Source of the DNA: Verrucomicrobiota bacterium | Lineage (GTDB): Bacteria > Verrucomicrobiota > Kiritimatiellia > JAHIZV01 | Reading direction: 5' to 3' | Assembly (NCBI GenBank): GCA_018814445.1 | Contig: JAHIZV010000153.1 | Location: 1 to 36,396 of the forward strand | Length of the DNA: 36,396 bases | Made by a program: the position numbers and the translations under genes | The notes under the pieces: generated by a model | What the model was told of the DNA's origin: nothing | Database searches by the model: none | The model's input: the letters and a program-made list of their open reading frames with translations, nothing else | Shown here: in pieces, positions 1 through 8,704 of the stretch | How positions within the stretch are numbered: position 1 is the first letter of the stretch | How the letters are laid out: each line of letters opens with the position of its first letter

Positions 1-2835
1 CCACAATGGTGCTGCAGGAAGGTCCGTCACGACAGGCGAATAGGAATCGGTCATCGTGTCGGCCGCATGAATTGTATAACTGCGCCCTGTCGCACTGGGC
101 CATGACAACACCAGTTTGTCGCCGGGAATCATCTCCAGACTTCCCGCCAGGACTGAACTCCCATCGAGGGGCAGCGTGCCGGCGACCTGCTCCTTCCAGT
201 TTGCCGACCCATCCCCGTCAGGATCGCCATCGGCACCGTCGTCTCCGGACGCCGATAGAGGATTCAAGCCTCCTGCTTCTTCCCATCCATCCAGCAGTTC
301 GTCGCCGTCAGTATCCGATTTGTCCGGACGCGTGCCGAGAGACGCCTCTTCTTCGTTTGTTAAACCATCAGCGTCAGGATCCTCATTCGCCGCAGTCAAT
401 CGGACATTAAGACCTTCAAGAACAACGGCCCCGAAACCGGACCCGCTCAGCGTCTGCCCCAGATGCGCGGTATCCAGGTAGCGGGACTGGACGGCGCCGT
501 TGGTGTCAACTCCGCTTCCCGCGACCATCGCTCCAACCTGTATCGTCTGTCCGGGCTGGAGATTCCCTATAGAAGAGAGCGGAATGCAGACTTCGACAAG
601 GTTTGCGTTCTGCTCATAGGCCACTCCGCTCCCCTGCGGCGTACGGTTGTACTGCTGAAGTCGGGTATCAGGGACATCCGAAAGCGATGCCTCAAGCCGA
701 TATACGCCCTGGCCGATATTGAAAGCCAAGCCAGGACGTGCGAACTCGCGAAATTGCCCGTCACCGTATTCGTCTCCCAGGATCGCGCCCACATCCGGCG
801 TGAAATTCATGAAGGACAGATTCTCCAGGAAATCCAGCCCGTCCGCTCCCTGCCCCAGGGGATCCACGATTCCGTTCCCCACGCCGGCCATACTGGAAAC
901 ACCACTCAAGGTAGGCACGTCAACGAAGAGGAAGACGTTGTTATCTCCGTAGATCAGCGACCGTTCGAACGCGACGTAAAGATTAGTCTGGTCATTATTC
1001 ACGAAAACACGACCCAGGTTCGCGAAGTCCCCCGGGATGGTCGGAATCGGAGTCCCGATGAAATCGAACTGCTGTCCGGGATGATTGCCGTCATCACCTC
1101 CCGTACCGCTTTCCACAATGGGGGAGAACCAGGATGAGTGCCATGTCTGCGGAGGCGGCATTTCACGTTGAATATACATCACGTCAAAGACGGTATTATG
1201 CTTATCGATCGCCTCCATCTTCAGGCTATCGCCTTCGATCGTCACCTTGACCGCATGATGATTCTTCCAGAACTGAGCACTGGCGACGTCGATGTCCGCC
1301 GGATTTGCATTGATATCCCGCAGCGCCCTGCCCCCGCCTCCCGTAAGCACACTGTGCACACCACCAACCGGATTGAAGGACTCGTAGTTGTGATCATGTC
1401 CGTAGAACATCATCTGCACCCCGTACTGAGAGGCAAGAGCACCGATGGAATCCTGCAGTTCGAAGCGATCCGGTGTCGAATCGCCATCATTGTCATCAAA
1501 ACGATGCGTCGACGAAGTGAACGGAGGATGATGGAAGAACAGAAATTTCCACGGTTTGGTCGAGGCGGCAAGGTCCGCAGCAAGCCAATTGTACTGATCG
1601 GACCCCACAGAATAGGGATAAAGACGCATATCAGTGCTCAGAACAACGAAATGCGCGTCACCGTGGTCGAAGGAATAGTAGTGCTCCGTGCCCGTTACGG
1701 AGTTCGTGGGCAGGTAGAAGGCGTCCAGATAAGCATGAGCTTCTTCAACTCCATCCAGAATGATGTCGTGGTTCCCAACCGCGAAGTAGTACGGAGCACT
1801 CCGCATGTGCTCTCCGTAAACACTCAGGCACTTCAAATCTGCCCGGCCGTGGGTAAAATACGGGTAGACCACATCCCCGACGATAACAGCGAGATCCGTA
1901 TCTCGCAGCCGGATCGCCCCTGCGACTCCGTACTGCCCCTCAGTGCCCTCTCCGCTATCCCCCAGCACCGCAAAGCTGAGACCGCCGGACGACTTCATCG
2001 TTGTGAAGTTGTAGACCGGTGAGACGGCCGTGTCACTGCCATCGGAACTGGATATTCTGTAGTAGTAAACCGTCCCAGGCTGAATTCCTGACAACTTGGT
2101 CACATGATTCGAGGTGTAGCCCGCACTGAAAAGTGAACTTCCCATCGCAGGCGTCGTTCCGTATTCGACGAGGGAATCCGAACTTCTCGGCGTCTTCCAT
2201 ATCACCTTCACGCCATTGGTCCGGGCATCCTGAACGAAGGGCCCCCGGATGAAGTTCGAAATCAATTCCGGAGTGAGAGAGAAATCACTGCTCGAAAGCG
2301 TCGTGTTGTGTCCCTGAATCGCCAATACGTTCTCGCCGGGGACGAGCAGATTCAGAAAGAAGGAGATATCAATCTCCTCGGCCGGGCCTGACTCCCTCGC
2401 CGGGGAGGCCGCCTGGTTGTACGCGGGGTCGGAAGCGAGTCCTCGGCGCCAGACTTCCGTACCGTTGATGTATGCGACAAAACCGTCGTCGTAGTCAATT
2501 CGCAGAATGAGCCACTTTATGTCCGCGGGATTGTCGACTGTGAACTTCCTCCGAATGTAGACCGACCAGTAGTTGTTCACCATGTCGCTGAGAACCGTGG
2601 CATCATCCTGATCCTCATACCCGAAACCCGATGGGCCCACCGCCCAACTGGAATCATCGAATGACAGTTGCCGCCAATCAGACATGGGGTTGGAAGGTTC
2701 GCTGGTCCCCTTGAAGTACCGCCAGTCTTCACCGACGCGCACCAGGCTGATCTGATCAGCAGACACGCTTGTCACGGCAAGCAAAATAGTCAGGGCAAAG
2801 AAGCATCGCATGGTTGCAGGAACGTACGTCATCAT
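1..2835 (-). CDS. Secreted purple-acid-phosphatase-like metallophosphoesterase (3' end outside window)
   Basis: The frame is open from an ATG at 2835 to the left edge (945 codons), so the C-terminus is missing. An ATG-ATG start follows an AGAGGG ribosome site, and a signal peptide (core FFALTILLAV, then SVSA) is visible. Domains in order: a beta-sandwich of about 170 residues (DDGFVAYINGTEVW); an Fn3-like purple-acid-phosphatase N-domain (FIRGPFVQ, LVEYGTTP); a calcineurin-like catalytic domain with GDSG (about residue 292), GDVVYP, GNHD (about 351), FFHHPP and GHDHNYE (about 478), so all metal ligands appear present; a module of about 200 residues shared with the subtilase at 26283; Asp-rich calcium-type repeats (DPDADGLTNEEE); and the start of the common C-terminal domain (LVLSWPSATGRSYTIHAAD). 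It probably hydrolyses phosphate esters outside the cytoplasm. The substrate cannot be told. It follows ahcY on the same strand but is separated from it by a terminator. Confidence 0.9.
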   Translation of the reverse strand, partial: MMTYVPATMRCFFALTILLAVTSVSADQISLVRVGEDWRYFKGTSEPSNPMSDWRQLSFDDSSWAVGPSGFGYEDQDDATVLSDMVNNYWSVYIRRKFTVDNPADIKWLILRIDYDDGFVAYINGTEVWRRGLASDPAYNQAASPARESGPAEEIDISFFLNLLVPGENVLAIQGHNTTLSSSDFSLTPELISNFIRGPFVQDARTNGVKVIWKTPRSSDSLVEYGTTPAMGSSLFSAGYTSNHVTKLSGIQPGTVYYYRISSSDGSDTAVSPVYNFTTMKSSGGLSFAVLGDSGEGTEGQYGVAGAIRLRDTDLAVIVGDVVYPYFTHGRADLKCLSVYGEHMRSAPYYFAVGNHDIILDGVEEAHAYLDAFYLPTNSVTGTEHYYSFDHGDAHFVVLSTDMRLYPYSVGSDQYNWLAADLAASTKPWKFLFFHHPPFTSSTHRFDDNDGDSTPDRFELQDSIGALASQYGVQMMFYGHDHNYESFNPVGGVHSVLTGGGGRALRDINANPADIDVASAQFWKNHHAVKVTIEGDSLKMEAIDKHNTVFDVMYIQREMPPPQTWHSSWFSPIVESGTGGDDGNHPGQQFDFIGTPIPTIPGDFANLGRVFVNNDQTNLYVAFERSLIYGDNNVFLFVDVPTLSGVSSMAGVGNGIVDPLGQGADGLDFLENLSFMNFTPDVGAILGDEYGDGQFREFARPGLAFNIGQGVYRLEASLSDVPDTRLQQYNRTPQGSGVAYEQNANLVEVCIPLSSIGNLQPGQTIQVGAMVAGSGVDTNGAVQSRYLDTAHLGQTLSGSGFGAVVLEGLNVRLTAANEDPDADGLTNEEEASLGTRPDKSDTDGDELLDGWEEAGGLNPLSASGDDGADGDPDGDGSANWKEQVAGTLPLDGSSVLAGSLEMIPGDKLVLSWPSATGRSYTIHAADTMTDSYSPVVTDLPAAPLW

Positions 2836-2858
2836 CCCTCTTCTGTAAAACCGAACAA

Positions 2859-2880
2859 GGCGCGGGAATACTCCCGCGCC
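2859..2880 (-). terminator. Rho-independent terminator after ahcY
   Basis: A perfect 9-bp inverted repeat (arms GGCGCGGGA and TCCCGCGCC) encloses a 4-nt loop. On the minus strand the stem is followed by a T-rich stretch (TTGTTCGGTTTT). It lies in the 81-nt gap between the ahcY stop and the start of the phosphoesterase, so it should separate the two transcripts. Confidence 0.8.
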
Positions 2881-2916
2881 CTGTCTATACGTCGCGTAGG
2901 TCCTATTGGATCTAAA

Positions 2917-4359
2917 TCAGTATCGATAGTGTTCCGGCTTGAACGGCCCGTCCTTCGGAATCCCGAGGTACTTCGCCTGATTCCGCGTCAACTTGTCCAG
3001 TTTCGCGCCGAAACGGTCAAGGTGCAGTCGGGCGACCTCTTCATCCAGGTACTTCGGCAGGACATACACGCCGACAGGATACTGATCTGCGGTACCGTGC
3101 TTGGTGAATATCTCCATCTGTGCCAGCGTCTGGTTCGTGAAGCTGTTGGACATCACGAAGCTCGGGTGCCCGGTTGCACAGCCAAGATTCACGAGGCGGC
3201 CCTGCGCCAGCATGATGATGCTTCTGCCGCTTGGGAAGGTAATCTTGTCGACCTGCGGCTTGATGTTCTCCCACTTGTATTTCCGGAGTTTCTCGACCTG
3301 AATCTCACTGTCGAAATGCCCGATATTGCAGACGATCGCCTGATCCTTCATCTGGCGCATATGCTTTTCGGTGATCACGTCACAGCAGCCAGTCGTGGTC
3401 ACAAAGATATCACCGAGCTTGGCGGCCTCGTCCATGGTCATGACCTCAAAGCCCGCCATCAGCGCCTGCAGAGCGCAGATCGGATCGATTTCAGTCACGA
3501 TTACACGAGCCTGCTGTCCCTGCAGGGACTGCGCGGATCCTTTGCCAACGTCCCCGTATCCGCAGACGACGGCGACTTTTCCGGAGATCAGTGTATCCGT
3601 CGCGCGGTTTATCGCGTCGACTAATGAATGACGGCAGCCATACACGTTGTCGAACTTCGACTTCGTCACGGAGTCGTTCACGTTGATCGCGGGGAAGAGA
3701 AGCTCTCCCTTTTCATGAAGCTGGTAGAGGCGATGCACGCCTGTCGTGGTCTCTTCTGTTACACCGCGGATATCTTTCACAATGCGGTGAAAACGCTTCG
3801 GGTCACGCTTGAGAGACTTCTTCAACTGTTTCAGAAGAACACCCTCTTCCACACTGCCCGGCTTGCGGTTCAGAATCGAAGGATCTTCCTCGGCCTTGTA
3901 GCCGAGAAGCACGAACAGCGTGGCGTCCCCGCCATCGTCGAGGATCATGTTCGGCCCCTTGCCGCTGCCCCAGTCAAGAATCCTATCGGTGTACTCCCAG
4001 TATTCTTCCAGCGTCTCGCCTTTGACAGCGAAGACCGGCGTTCCTTTTGCCGCGATGGCAGCAGCGGCATGATCCTGCGTGGAGTAGATGTTGCAGCTCG
4101 CCCACCGAACCTTCGCGCCAAGCTCCTGAAGCGTGTCGATCAACATGGCTGTTTGAATCGTCATGTGAAGGGAGCCCGTGATCCGCGCGCCCTTTAGAGG
4201 CTTTTCTTTCCCATACTTCGCGCGCAACGACATCAGCCCCGGCATTTCCAGCTCGGACAGCTTCATTTCCTTGCGGCCAAACTCAGCCAGACCGATGTCT
4301 GCCACGATGTAGTCTTTCTTCTTCCCGCTTGTCTTCTTCTTTGCTGCTGCCTTTGCCAT
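2917..4359 (-). CDS. ahcY: S-adenosylhomocysteine hydrolase (adenosylhomocysteinase)
   Basis: Cytoplasmic enzyme that reversibly splits S-adenosylhomocysteine into adenosine and homocysteine, relieving product inhibition of methyltransferases. The 480-residue protein has the family signatures: the substrate-binding region with [23 protein letters not shown], the catalytic lysine region [19 protein letters not shown], the NAD-binding [10 protein letters not shown], and the C-terminal KPEHYRY whose Lys and Tyr reach the NAD of a neighbouring subunit. It carries the insertion near residues 150-190 seen in many bacterial enzymes. The ATG at 4359 is preferred over one 27 nt upstream because GGGAGAG lies 5 nt before it. 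The N-terminus is unusually Lys/Ala-rich. It lies 93 nt downstream of the SahR-like gene on the same strand, a pairing also known in Desulfovibrio, and ends at a clear terminator. Confidence 0.97.
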   Translation of the reverse strand: MAKAAAKKKTSGKKKDYIVADIGLAEFGRKEMKLSELEMPGLMSLRAKYGKEKPLKGARITGSLHMTIQTAMLIDTLQELGAKVRWASCNIYSTQDHAAAAIAAKGTPVFAVKGETLEEYWEYTDRILDWGSGKGPNMILDDGGDATLFVLLGYKAEEDPSILNRKPGSVEEGVLLKQLKKSLKRDPKRFHRIVKDIRGVTEETTTGVHRLYQLHEKGELLFPAINVNDSVTKSKFDNVYGCRHSLVDAINRATDTLISGKVAVVCGYGDVGKGSAQSLQGQQARVIVTEIDPICALQALMAGFEVMTMDEAAKLGDIFVTTTGCCDVITEKHMRQMKDQAIVCNIGHFDSEIQVEKLRKYKWENIKPQVDKITFPSGRSIIMLAQGRLVNLGCATGHPSFVMSNSFTNQTLAQMEIFTKHGTADQYPVGVYVLPKYLDEEVARLHLDRFGAKLDKLTRNQAKYLGIPKDGPFKPEHYRY

Positions 4360-4452
4360 AACGTCTCTCCCTTGTTGCCTACTCAATGCTTTTCTTACTC
4401 AGGTTTCAGGTTTGCTGCGCGCTGCTCCCGCGCCTACCCTCGGCGCGTCCGC

Positions 4453-5376
4453 TCAGGATTTCTCCCCGACGGCAATAAGCACCGCCAACTCCGGAGTCGA
4501 TCCCGTCAGCTTCTTGATGCTGACCGGCTCCACGCCATTTCTCTTCATCCATTCTTCAATTTCTGTTTCTTCAAATCCCAGCCACTGATCCGCCCACTGC
4601 TCCCGCACCCATTCCTGCTCGTGGCTGAGCAGATCGAGTATGATGAGCAAGCCGCCCTTCTTCAGTATCCTCGCCGCTTCAGCCACCGCCACGACGGGTT
4701 GGGCCGCGTGATGCAGAACCTGGCTCAGAAAAGCGGCATCTACGGTAGCATCTCCGACCGGAAGGGATTCGACCTCACCTTCCAGCAGTTCGATGCGGTT
4801 TAACACTCCGGCTCCATCCGCCTTCGTCCGGACCAAATCGAGCATCCTCGCCGACTGGTCAACTGTGATGACTTTCTCCGCGTAGCTCGCAAGAATGAGC
4901 GCGAGCGCCCCTTCACCCGCGCCAAGATCCGCGACGACTTTCCCCTTGAATCCAGCGGCCAACGCGGTGGCCAGCACTTGCCATCCCCCACCGGGATCTG
5001 TCAGCGACTCGTAGCTGCCTGCGATCTGATCGAAAAATTCCTTGCTGCGGTTCTTCCTGAAATCCAGAACACGGGTGATGGAGGCCCCGTCTTCAGCAAA
5101 CGCCGACACATCGCTCAAGCGCTCATCAAGAAGCTTTGACAAAACTGGATCATCGAAAGCAGTACCCCGGTGATAGAAGACCGACGTCCCGTCACGCCGG
5201 GCCTGCACCAGCCCAACGTCACGGAGAGGCTTCAGATGACGGCTCACGGTCGACTGCGGCAACCCCAGAACCTGTACCAACTCGGCAACGGAAAGCTCCG
5301 CCATCCCGATTGCCCGCACAATTCGAAGCCGGATTTCGTCCGATAACGCCTTAAAAATGTCCAATGTCTGAGCCAT
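4453..5376 (-). CDS. SahR-like ArsR-family regulator fused to a SAM-methyltransferase-like domain
   Basis: A 307-residue protein. Residues 1-75 form an ArsR winged helix (LSDEIRLRIV, recognition region LGLPQSTVSRHLKPLRDVGL). Residues 105-300 form a class I SAM-binding fold with motif I (VVADLGAGEG, about 148-156), an acidic motif II (VITVDQS), and the UbiE-like FLSQVLHHAAQPV and ILKKGGLLIILD segments. The same architecture beside ahcY is known from the Desulfovibrio regulator SahR, an SAH-responsive repressor of the methionine/SAM cycle. By analogy the C-terminal fold probably senses SAH rather than methylating a substrate; that part is inference. The ATG at 5376 is chosen because the homologous region begins at MAQTLDIFKALSD and the upstream extension is not protein-like. 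A palindrome about 21 nt upstream could be its own operator. No metal-binding Cys motif of the metal-sensing ArsR type is visible. Confidence 0.9.
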   Translation of the reverse strand: MAQTLDIFKALSDEIRLRIVRAIGMAELSVAELVQVLGLPQSTVSRHLKPLRDVGLVQARRDGTSVFYHRGTAFDDPVLSKLLDERLSDVSAFAEDGASITRVLDFRKNRSKEFFDQIAGSYESLTDPGGGWQVLATALAAGFKGKVVADLGAGEGALALILASYAEKVITVDQSARMLDLVRTKADGAGVLNRIELLEGEVESLPVGDATVDAAFLSQVLHHAAQPVVAVAEAARILKKGGLLIILDLLSHEQEWVREQWADQWLGFEETEIEEWMKRNGVEPVSIKKLTGSTPELAVLIAVGEKS

Positions 5377-5396
5377 ATATCTGCTTTTTCGGATAA

Positions 5397-5410
5397 GTGA
5401 ATATATACAC
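5397..5410. promoter_or_regulatory. Candidate operator of the SahR-like regulator
   Basis: The plus strand reads GTGAATATATACAC, an imperfect palindrome matching its reverse complement at 12 of 14 positions. It is AT-rich and lies about 21 nt upstream of the regulator start, where an autoregulated promoter would be expected. A second GAATATA lies 17 nt further along (about 5416-5422). Assignment rests on position and symmetry only. Confidence 0.4.
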
Positions 5411-5469
5411 GTTGGGAATATACTCAAGTGGAAAGTCGGAGATTCCCATTCCGGTGCCAAGGAAGGGCC

Positions 5470-5496
5470 TCACGCGAAGGCGCGAAGCCGCAAAGG
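5470..5496 (+). repeat. CGCRAAG dispersed repeat, copy 1
   Basis: Three consecutive 8-nt units of the form CGCRAAGS (CGCGAAGG, CGCGAAGC, CGCAAAGG) preceded by TCA. A second copy in inverted orientation lies at 6595-6620, so the pair brackets the small secreted-protein gene between them. Repeats of this type are widespread in environmental PVC-group genomes; their role is unknown. Confidence 0.7.
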
Positions 5497-5512
5497 AGGC
5501 GACATGAAGGTA

Positions 5513-6517
5513 CTAGAAGATTCTCTGCCTCTTCATTACGCGGTAGACGCGATGAGCATCGACCCCGTTGGTGTCGATCTGAATCAGTAGGTCATGGTAG
5601 CCGGTCACCACTCCGGAGAAATTGCTCCATGTCGCTGAAGCAAGATGGGTAGAATACTGTAGTTGGAATGTCGCATTCTCGTCCCTTGCCTCGAACGAAA
5701 TCTGAACGTCACCATTGCTGACAGTCACCGACGAAACTGGCTCGCCGCAGGGACGATTGCAGCTTAGGCAAGTCGTGTGGTCGATCTCGGCCTCTTGAAG
5801 GAAATCAGGTGTGAAGTCGAGAAGCATCGGGGGATCAGGTGGTGATGATGGTGTGGGCACATCATACAAAGGGGTCTCGTGGAAATAGTAATAATAACCG
5901 CCACCCGGAGGATTGCCGGAGGGGAACGCCCGTCCGAAGATCTTTCCGTCGATGGTAGGCCCCCTGTATGTCGGCCCGACAAAGTCGGCCCATATGGACC
6001 CCGGATTGTTCGTTACGTTGATCGTAACTTCCGCCAGAAGTTGATCGTCCGGGAGCGGAGCAAAACCAAGCCCGAAGCTTCCCGGCAAATCATCAGGCCC
6101 GGCGTAGACAAGCTGAACGACCAGAGAAGTGGCATGGCTTAGGACGGGAGTCTCAGGACAATATAGAAACCCCATCGAGGATCCCCATGATACGTGAGTC
6201 TCTGCGGTGCCTGTCGAGGCGAGCACCGCAGTGGCTAGCACACAGCTGAACTGTCGCAGTCTGATCACGGGATCTGATGGGGCGTCATACATATAGAGAC
6301 GGATGTAGTCTTGGGAGGAGGAATCCCAAATAAGGAGATCAGTGTTCCCGGACAGTCTCTCGTCAATCAAATCCTGCACGGGCACAGGCTCTGTTCCGAG
6401 ATCGCGACATAACAAAGCCTGCTCCCCTTTCGCAACGGTCACCCGCTGCGTCGCTGTATCTCCCTGACTGGAACAGGCAAGAGCAACTATAGCCAATACA
6501 ATACAACGAACGCGCAT
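5513..6517 (-). CDS. Small secreted protein of unknown function with the common C-terminal beta domain
   Basis: A 334-residue protein I do not recognise. It starts with a signal peptide (MRVRCIVLAIVALACSSQGD); the ATG at 6517 is chosen over 6550 because it begins exactly at this peptide. The middle has no motif I can name. It includes a Gly/Tyr-rich stretch (GGGYYYYFHETP), a Pro-rich stretch and a Cys cluster (TTCLSCNRPCGEP). The last 70 residues (FQLQYSTHLASATWSNFSG, ending RVYRVMKRQ) resemble the C-terminal domain found in the other secreted proteins here, but without the Asp-rich calcium-type repeat in front. The gene lies between two inverted CGCRAAG repeats, separating the regulator from parC, which could mean it was inserted as a unit. 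No clear ribosome site was seen. Confidence 0.7.
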   Translation of the reverse strand: MRVRCIVLAIVALACSSQGDTATQRVTVAKGEQALLCRDLGTEPVPVQDLIDERLSGNTDLLIWDSSSQDYIRLYMYDAPSDPVIRLRQFSCVLATAVLASTGTAETHVSWGSSMGFLYCPETPVLSHATSLVVQLVYAGPDDLPGSFGLGFAPLPDDQLLAEVTINVTNNPGSIWADFVGPTYRGPTIDGKIFGRAFPSGNPPGGGYYYYFHETPLYDVPTPSSPPDPPMLLDFTPDFLQEAEIDHTTCLSCNRPCGEPVSSVTVSNGDVQISFEARDENATFQLQYSTHLASATWSNFSGVVTGYHDLLIQIDTNGVDAHRVYRVMKRQRIF

Positions 6518-6594
6518 TATCGGGACCCCCGAAATCAACTGGTAACCCATAACACATCGACGGCCGTCTCCTCGACAAACGAATACCGAGTCAT

Positions 6595-6620
6595 CTTCGC
6601 GCCTTTGCGGCTTTGCGTGA
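6595..6620 (-). repeat. CGCRAAG dispersed repeat, copy 2 (inverted)
   Basis: On the minus strand this reads TCA followed by units CGCAAAGC, CGCAAAGG, CGCGAAG, the same unit as at 5470-5496 but in opposite orientation. It lies just beyond the 3' end of parC. Confidence 0.7.
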
Positions 6621-6629
6621 GAAACTCAG

Positions 6630-8699
6630 CTAGAAGTCGATGGTGTTGCCTTTGGGGTTTCCGGCGACTTCGCTCCAGCCTTTTGGCTTGCGTGTGGCTA
6701 TCCAGCGGATGGTTTTGACGGTCATCTGGGCTCCCCTTGCCTTCGCGCCGCGGACGGGCATGTCTTTGGTGTGGTAGACCTGCTGGAGAATGCGAAGACG
6801 CTTCTCTTTCTTGTACTTCACATAGATTTCTCCGGGCTGGTCGTCGGCGAAAAGGAGTACATTGGAATTCTTCGGTGCGCATCGATAGAGCTTATTCATG
6901 ATCGCCCCGCCGAAGTTGAACCTTTTCATGTAGGTGATGTGATCTTCCTTGTAGACTATCATCATGACCTTACTCTTATCGAAGATCGCCGCATAAATGA
7001 GATCCTTCCCGACGAAAAGCTTGTCAGGCGGAGGCATCACCTGATACCTGCCGTCCTCCCACAGGAGAATCACTTTGTCATAGGACGAACACTCGAACAT
7101 CGGAACGCCCGGGACATCCGCACCCAGGTATCCGCGCTCCTGATCGTAGTTGATCATTATCTCCTGGGCGGTCAAGTCACGGACGGCGACCTGCTCGAAG
7201 GCGGCGAGCTGGGTCCGCCTCGGATACTCGTCGCCATAGGTCTTTAACAAACGCTTCAGATACCGGACTGCATACGGGATCAAACCTTTGAGGTCCTTCT
7301 CAGCCTCGTCCAGTGCTTTCACGATATCGTCCATGTCTTTCCGGTTCTTATCCATATCGAACCGGGATATCCGCTTGATGGGAATGCCCAGGAGCATCTC
7401 AATGTCCTGCTGTGTAACATCGCGGCGGAGAAGCTTCCTGAATTTGTTGACTCCGTCGAGGACGGCCGTCTTCACAGCATCGTATGTCCTGCACTCTTCG
7501 ATCTTCTTGTAGATTCGGTTCTCAACGAATATCTGTACAAGCGTCTTCCTGTGCAGTTCCTCCAACAGGCGTTTCCGCTCAGCCTGAAGCTCTTTCTTCA
7601 GAATATCGACGGTTCGTTTCGTATTGTGGCGGAGAATCTCGTCCACGTTCATTTCAACAGGACGCTGATCGCGAATGACTATCGCGCGCGGAGAGACGGC
7701 CACTTCGCATTGAGTGAAAGCGCACAGCGCATCGATCGCCTTCTCAGCGTCGGCATCAGCCGTAAGCTGTATGTCGATCTCCACGTTCTCGGCGGTGAAA
7801 TCGCTGATACTCTTAACGCCGATCTTCTTCTTGCGGGCCGCTTCCTCCACCGAGGCGATAAGAGATTCTGTCGTTGTCCCGAACGGCAGTTCCCGCACGC
7901 ACAGCGTCGCACCGTCTTTCTTCTCAATTCGCGCGCGGATCTTGATGCGCCCATTCCCCTTCTCATATTCCGCCGCGTCCATCAGTCCGCCCTGTTGAAA
8001 ATCGGGGAGTATCTTGAACGGTTCCTTTTTGAGTATTGCGATCTGCGCTTCGATCAGTTCGGAGAAATTGTGCGGAAGAATCTTGGTGGAAAGTCCGACG
8101 GCGATGCCTTCCGCTCCGAGCATGAGCAGCAGGGGAAGTTTCGCAGGCAGTGCGATGGGTTCCTTCCTGCGACCGTCATAGCTGGGAACATACTCCGTGA
8201 GCTCCTGGTTGAATATCTCGTTGCGCGCAAGCTCCGTCAACCTGCACTCGATATAGCGCGAAGCCGCCGCAGGGTCTCCCGTGTGGATGTTCCCGAAGTT
8301 CCCCTGTCCTTCGATCAGGTAGCGGCGGTTTGTCAGAGACACCAACGCATCGCCGATCGAGGCGTCACCATGAGGATGATACTGCATCGTGTGCCCGACA
8401 ATATTGGCCACCTTCGTAAACTTCCCGTCGTCGTTCTCATGGAGAGAATGCATGATGCGCCTCTGAACAGGCTTCAATCCGTCTTCGACATCCGGAATGG
8501 CCCGGTCTCGGATCACGTAGGACGCATACTGCAGGAAGTTGTCGTCGATCATGTCCTTCAGTGCGCCGTCCAGACGGGTAACAGAACCTGTGCAGCCGGG
8601 ACCGGCTTCATCAAGTGCCCCGCCTGATTCGGCATCCTCAACCCCGGCATCTCCGAACAACTCATCCGGCTCGAATTCTATGTCACTCTTATCCGTCAT
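6630..8699 (-). CDS. parC: DNA topoisomerase IV subunit A (ParC/GyrA family)
   Basis: Breakage-reunion subunit of a type IIA topoisomerase, which decatenates and relaxes DNA together with the ParE subunit encoded immediately upstream. The 689-residue protein has the GyrA/ParC core: VEDGLKPVQRRIMHSL, YHPHGDASIGDALV, GQGNFGN, and the active-site tyrosine Y149 in AAASRYIECRL. An acidic N-terminal extension of about 45 residues precedes the core. After the coiled-coil and tower region only a shortened C-terminal portion remains; with no complete GyrA-box pinwheel visible, ParC is favoured over GyrA. The start lies 5 nt after the parE stop, showing a two-gene operon. A second gyrase pair would be expected elsewhere in the genome. 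Confidence 0.93.
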   Translation of the reverse strand: MTDKSDIEFEPDELFGDAGVEDAESGGALDEAGPGCTGSVTRLDGALKDMIDDNFLQYASYVIRDRAIPDVEDGLKPVQRRIMHSLHENDDGKFTKVANIVGHTMQYHPHGDASIGDALVSLTNRRYLIEGQGNFGNIHTGDPAAASRYIECRLTELARNEIFNQELTEYVPSYDGRRKEPIALPAKLPLLLMLGAEGIAVGLSTKILPHNFSELIEAQIAILKKEPFKILPDFQQGGLMDAAEYEKGNGRIKIRARIEKKDGATLCVRELPFGTTTESLIASVEEAARKKKIGVKSISDFTAENVEIDIQLTADADAEKAIDALCAFTQCEVAVSPRAIVIRDQRPVEMNVDEILRHNTKRTVDILKKELQAERKRLLEELHRKTLVQIFVENRIYKKIEECRTYDAVKTAVLDGVNKFRKLLRRDVTQQDIEMLLGIPIKRISRFDMDKNRKDMDDIVKALDEAEKDLKGLIPYAVRYLKRLLKTYGDEYPRRTQLAAFEQVAVRDLTAQEIMINYDQERGYLGADVPGVPMFECSSYDKVILLWEDGRYQVMPPPDKLFVGKDLIYAAIFDKSKVMMIVYKEDHITYMKRFNFGGAIMNKLYRCAPKNSNVLLFADDQPGEIYVKYKKEKRLRILQQVYHTKDMPVRGAKARGAQMTVKTIRWIATRKPKGWSEVAGNPKGNTIDF

Positions 8700-8704
8700 G
8701 TCCG

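Noticed and set aside
463-2022. Long plus-strand open frames at 463-1137 and 1138-2022
   Set aside because: They are antisense to the phosphoesterase, whose frame carries complete catalytic motifs; the plus-strand translations are Arg/His-rich and lack any domain.
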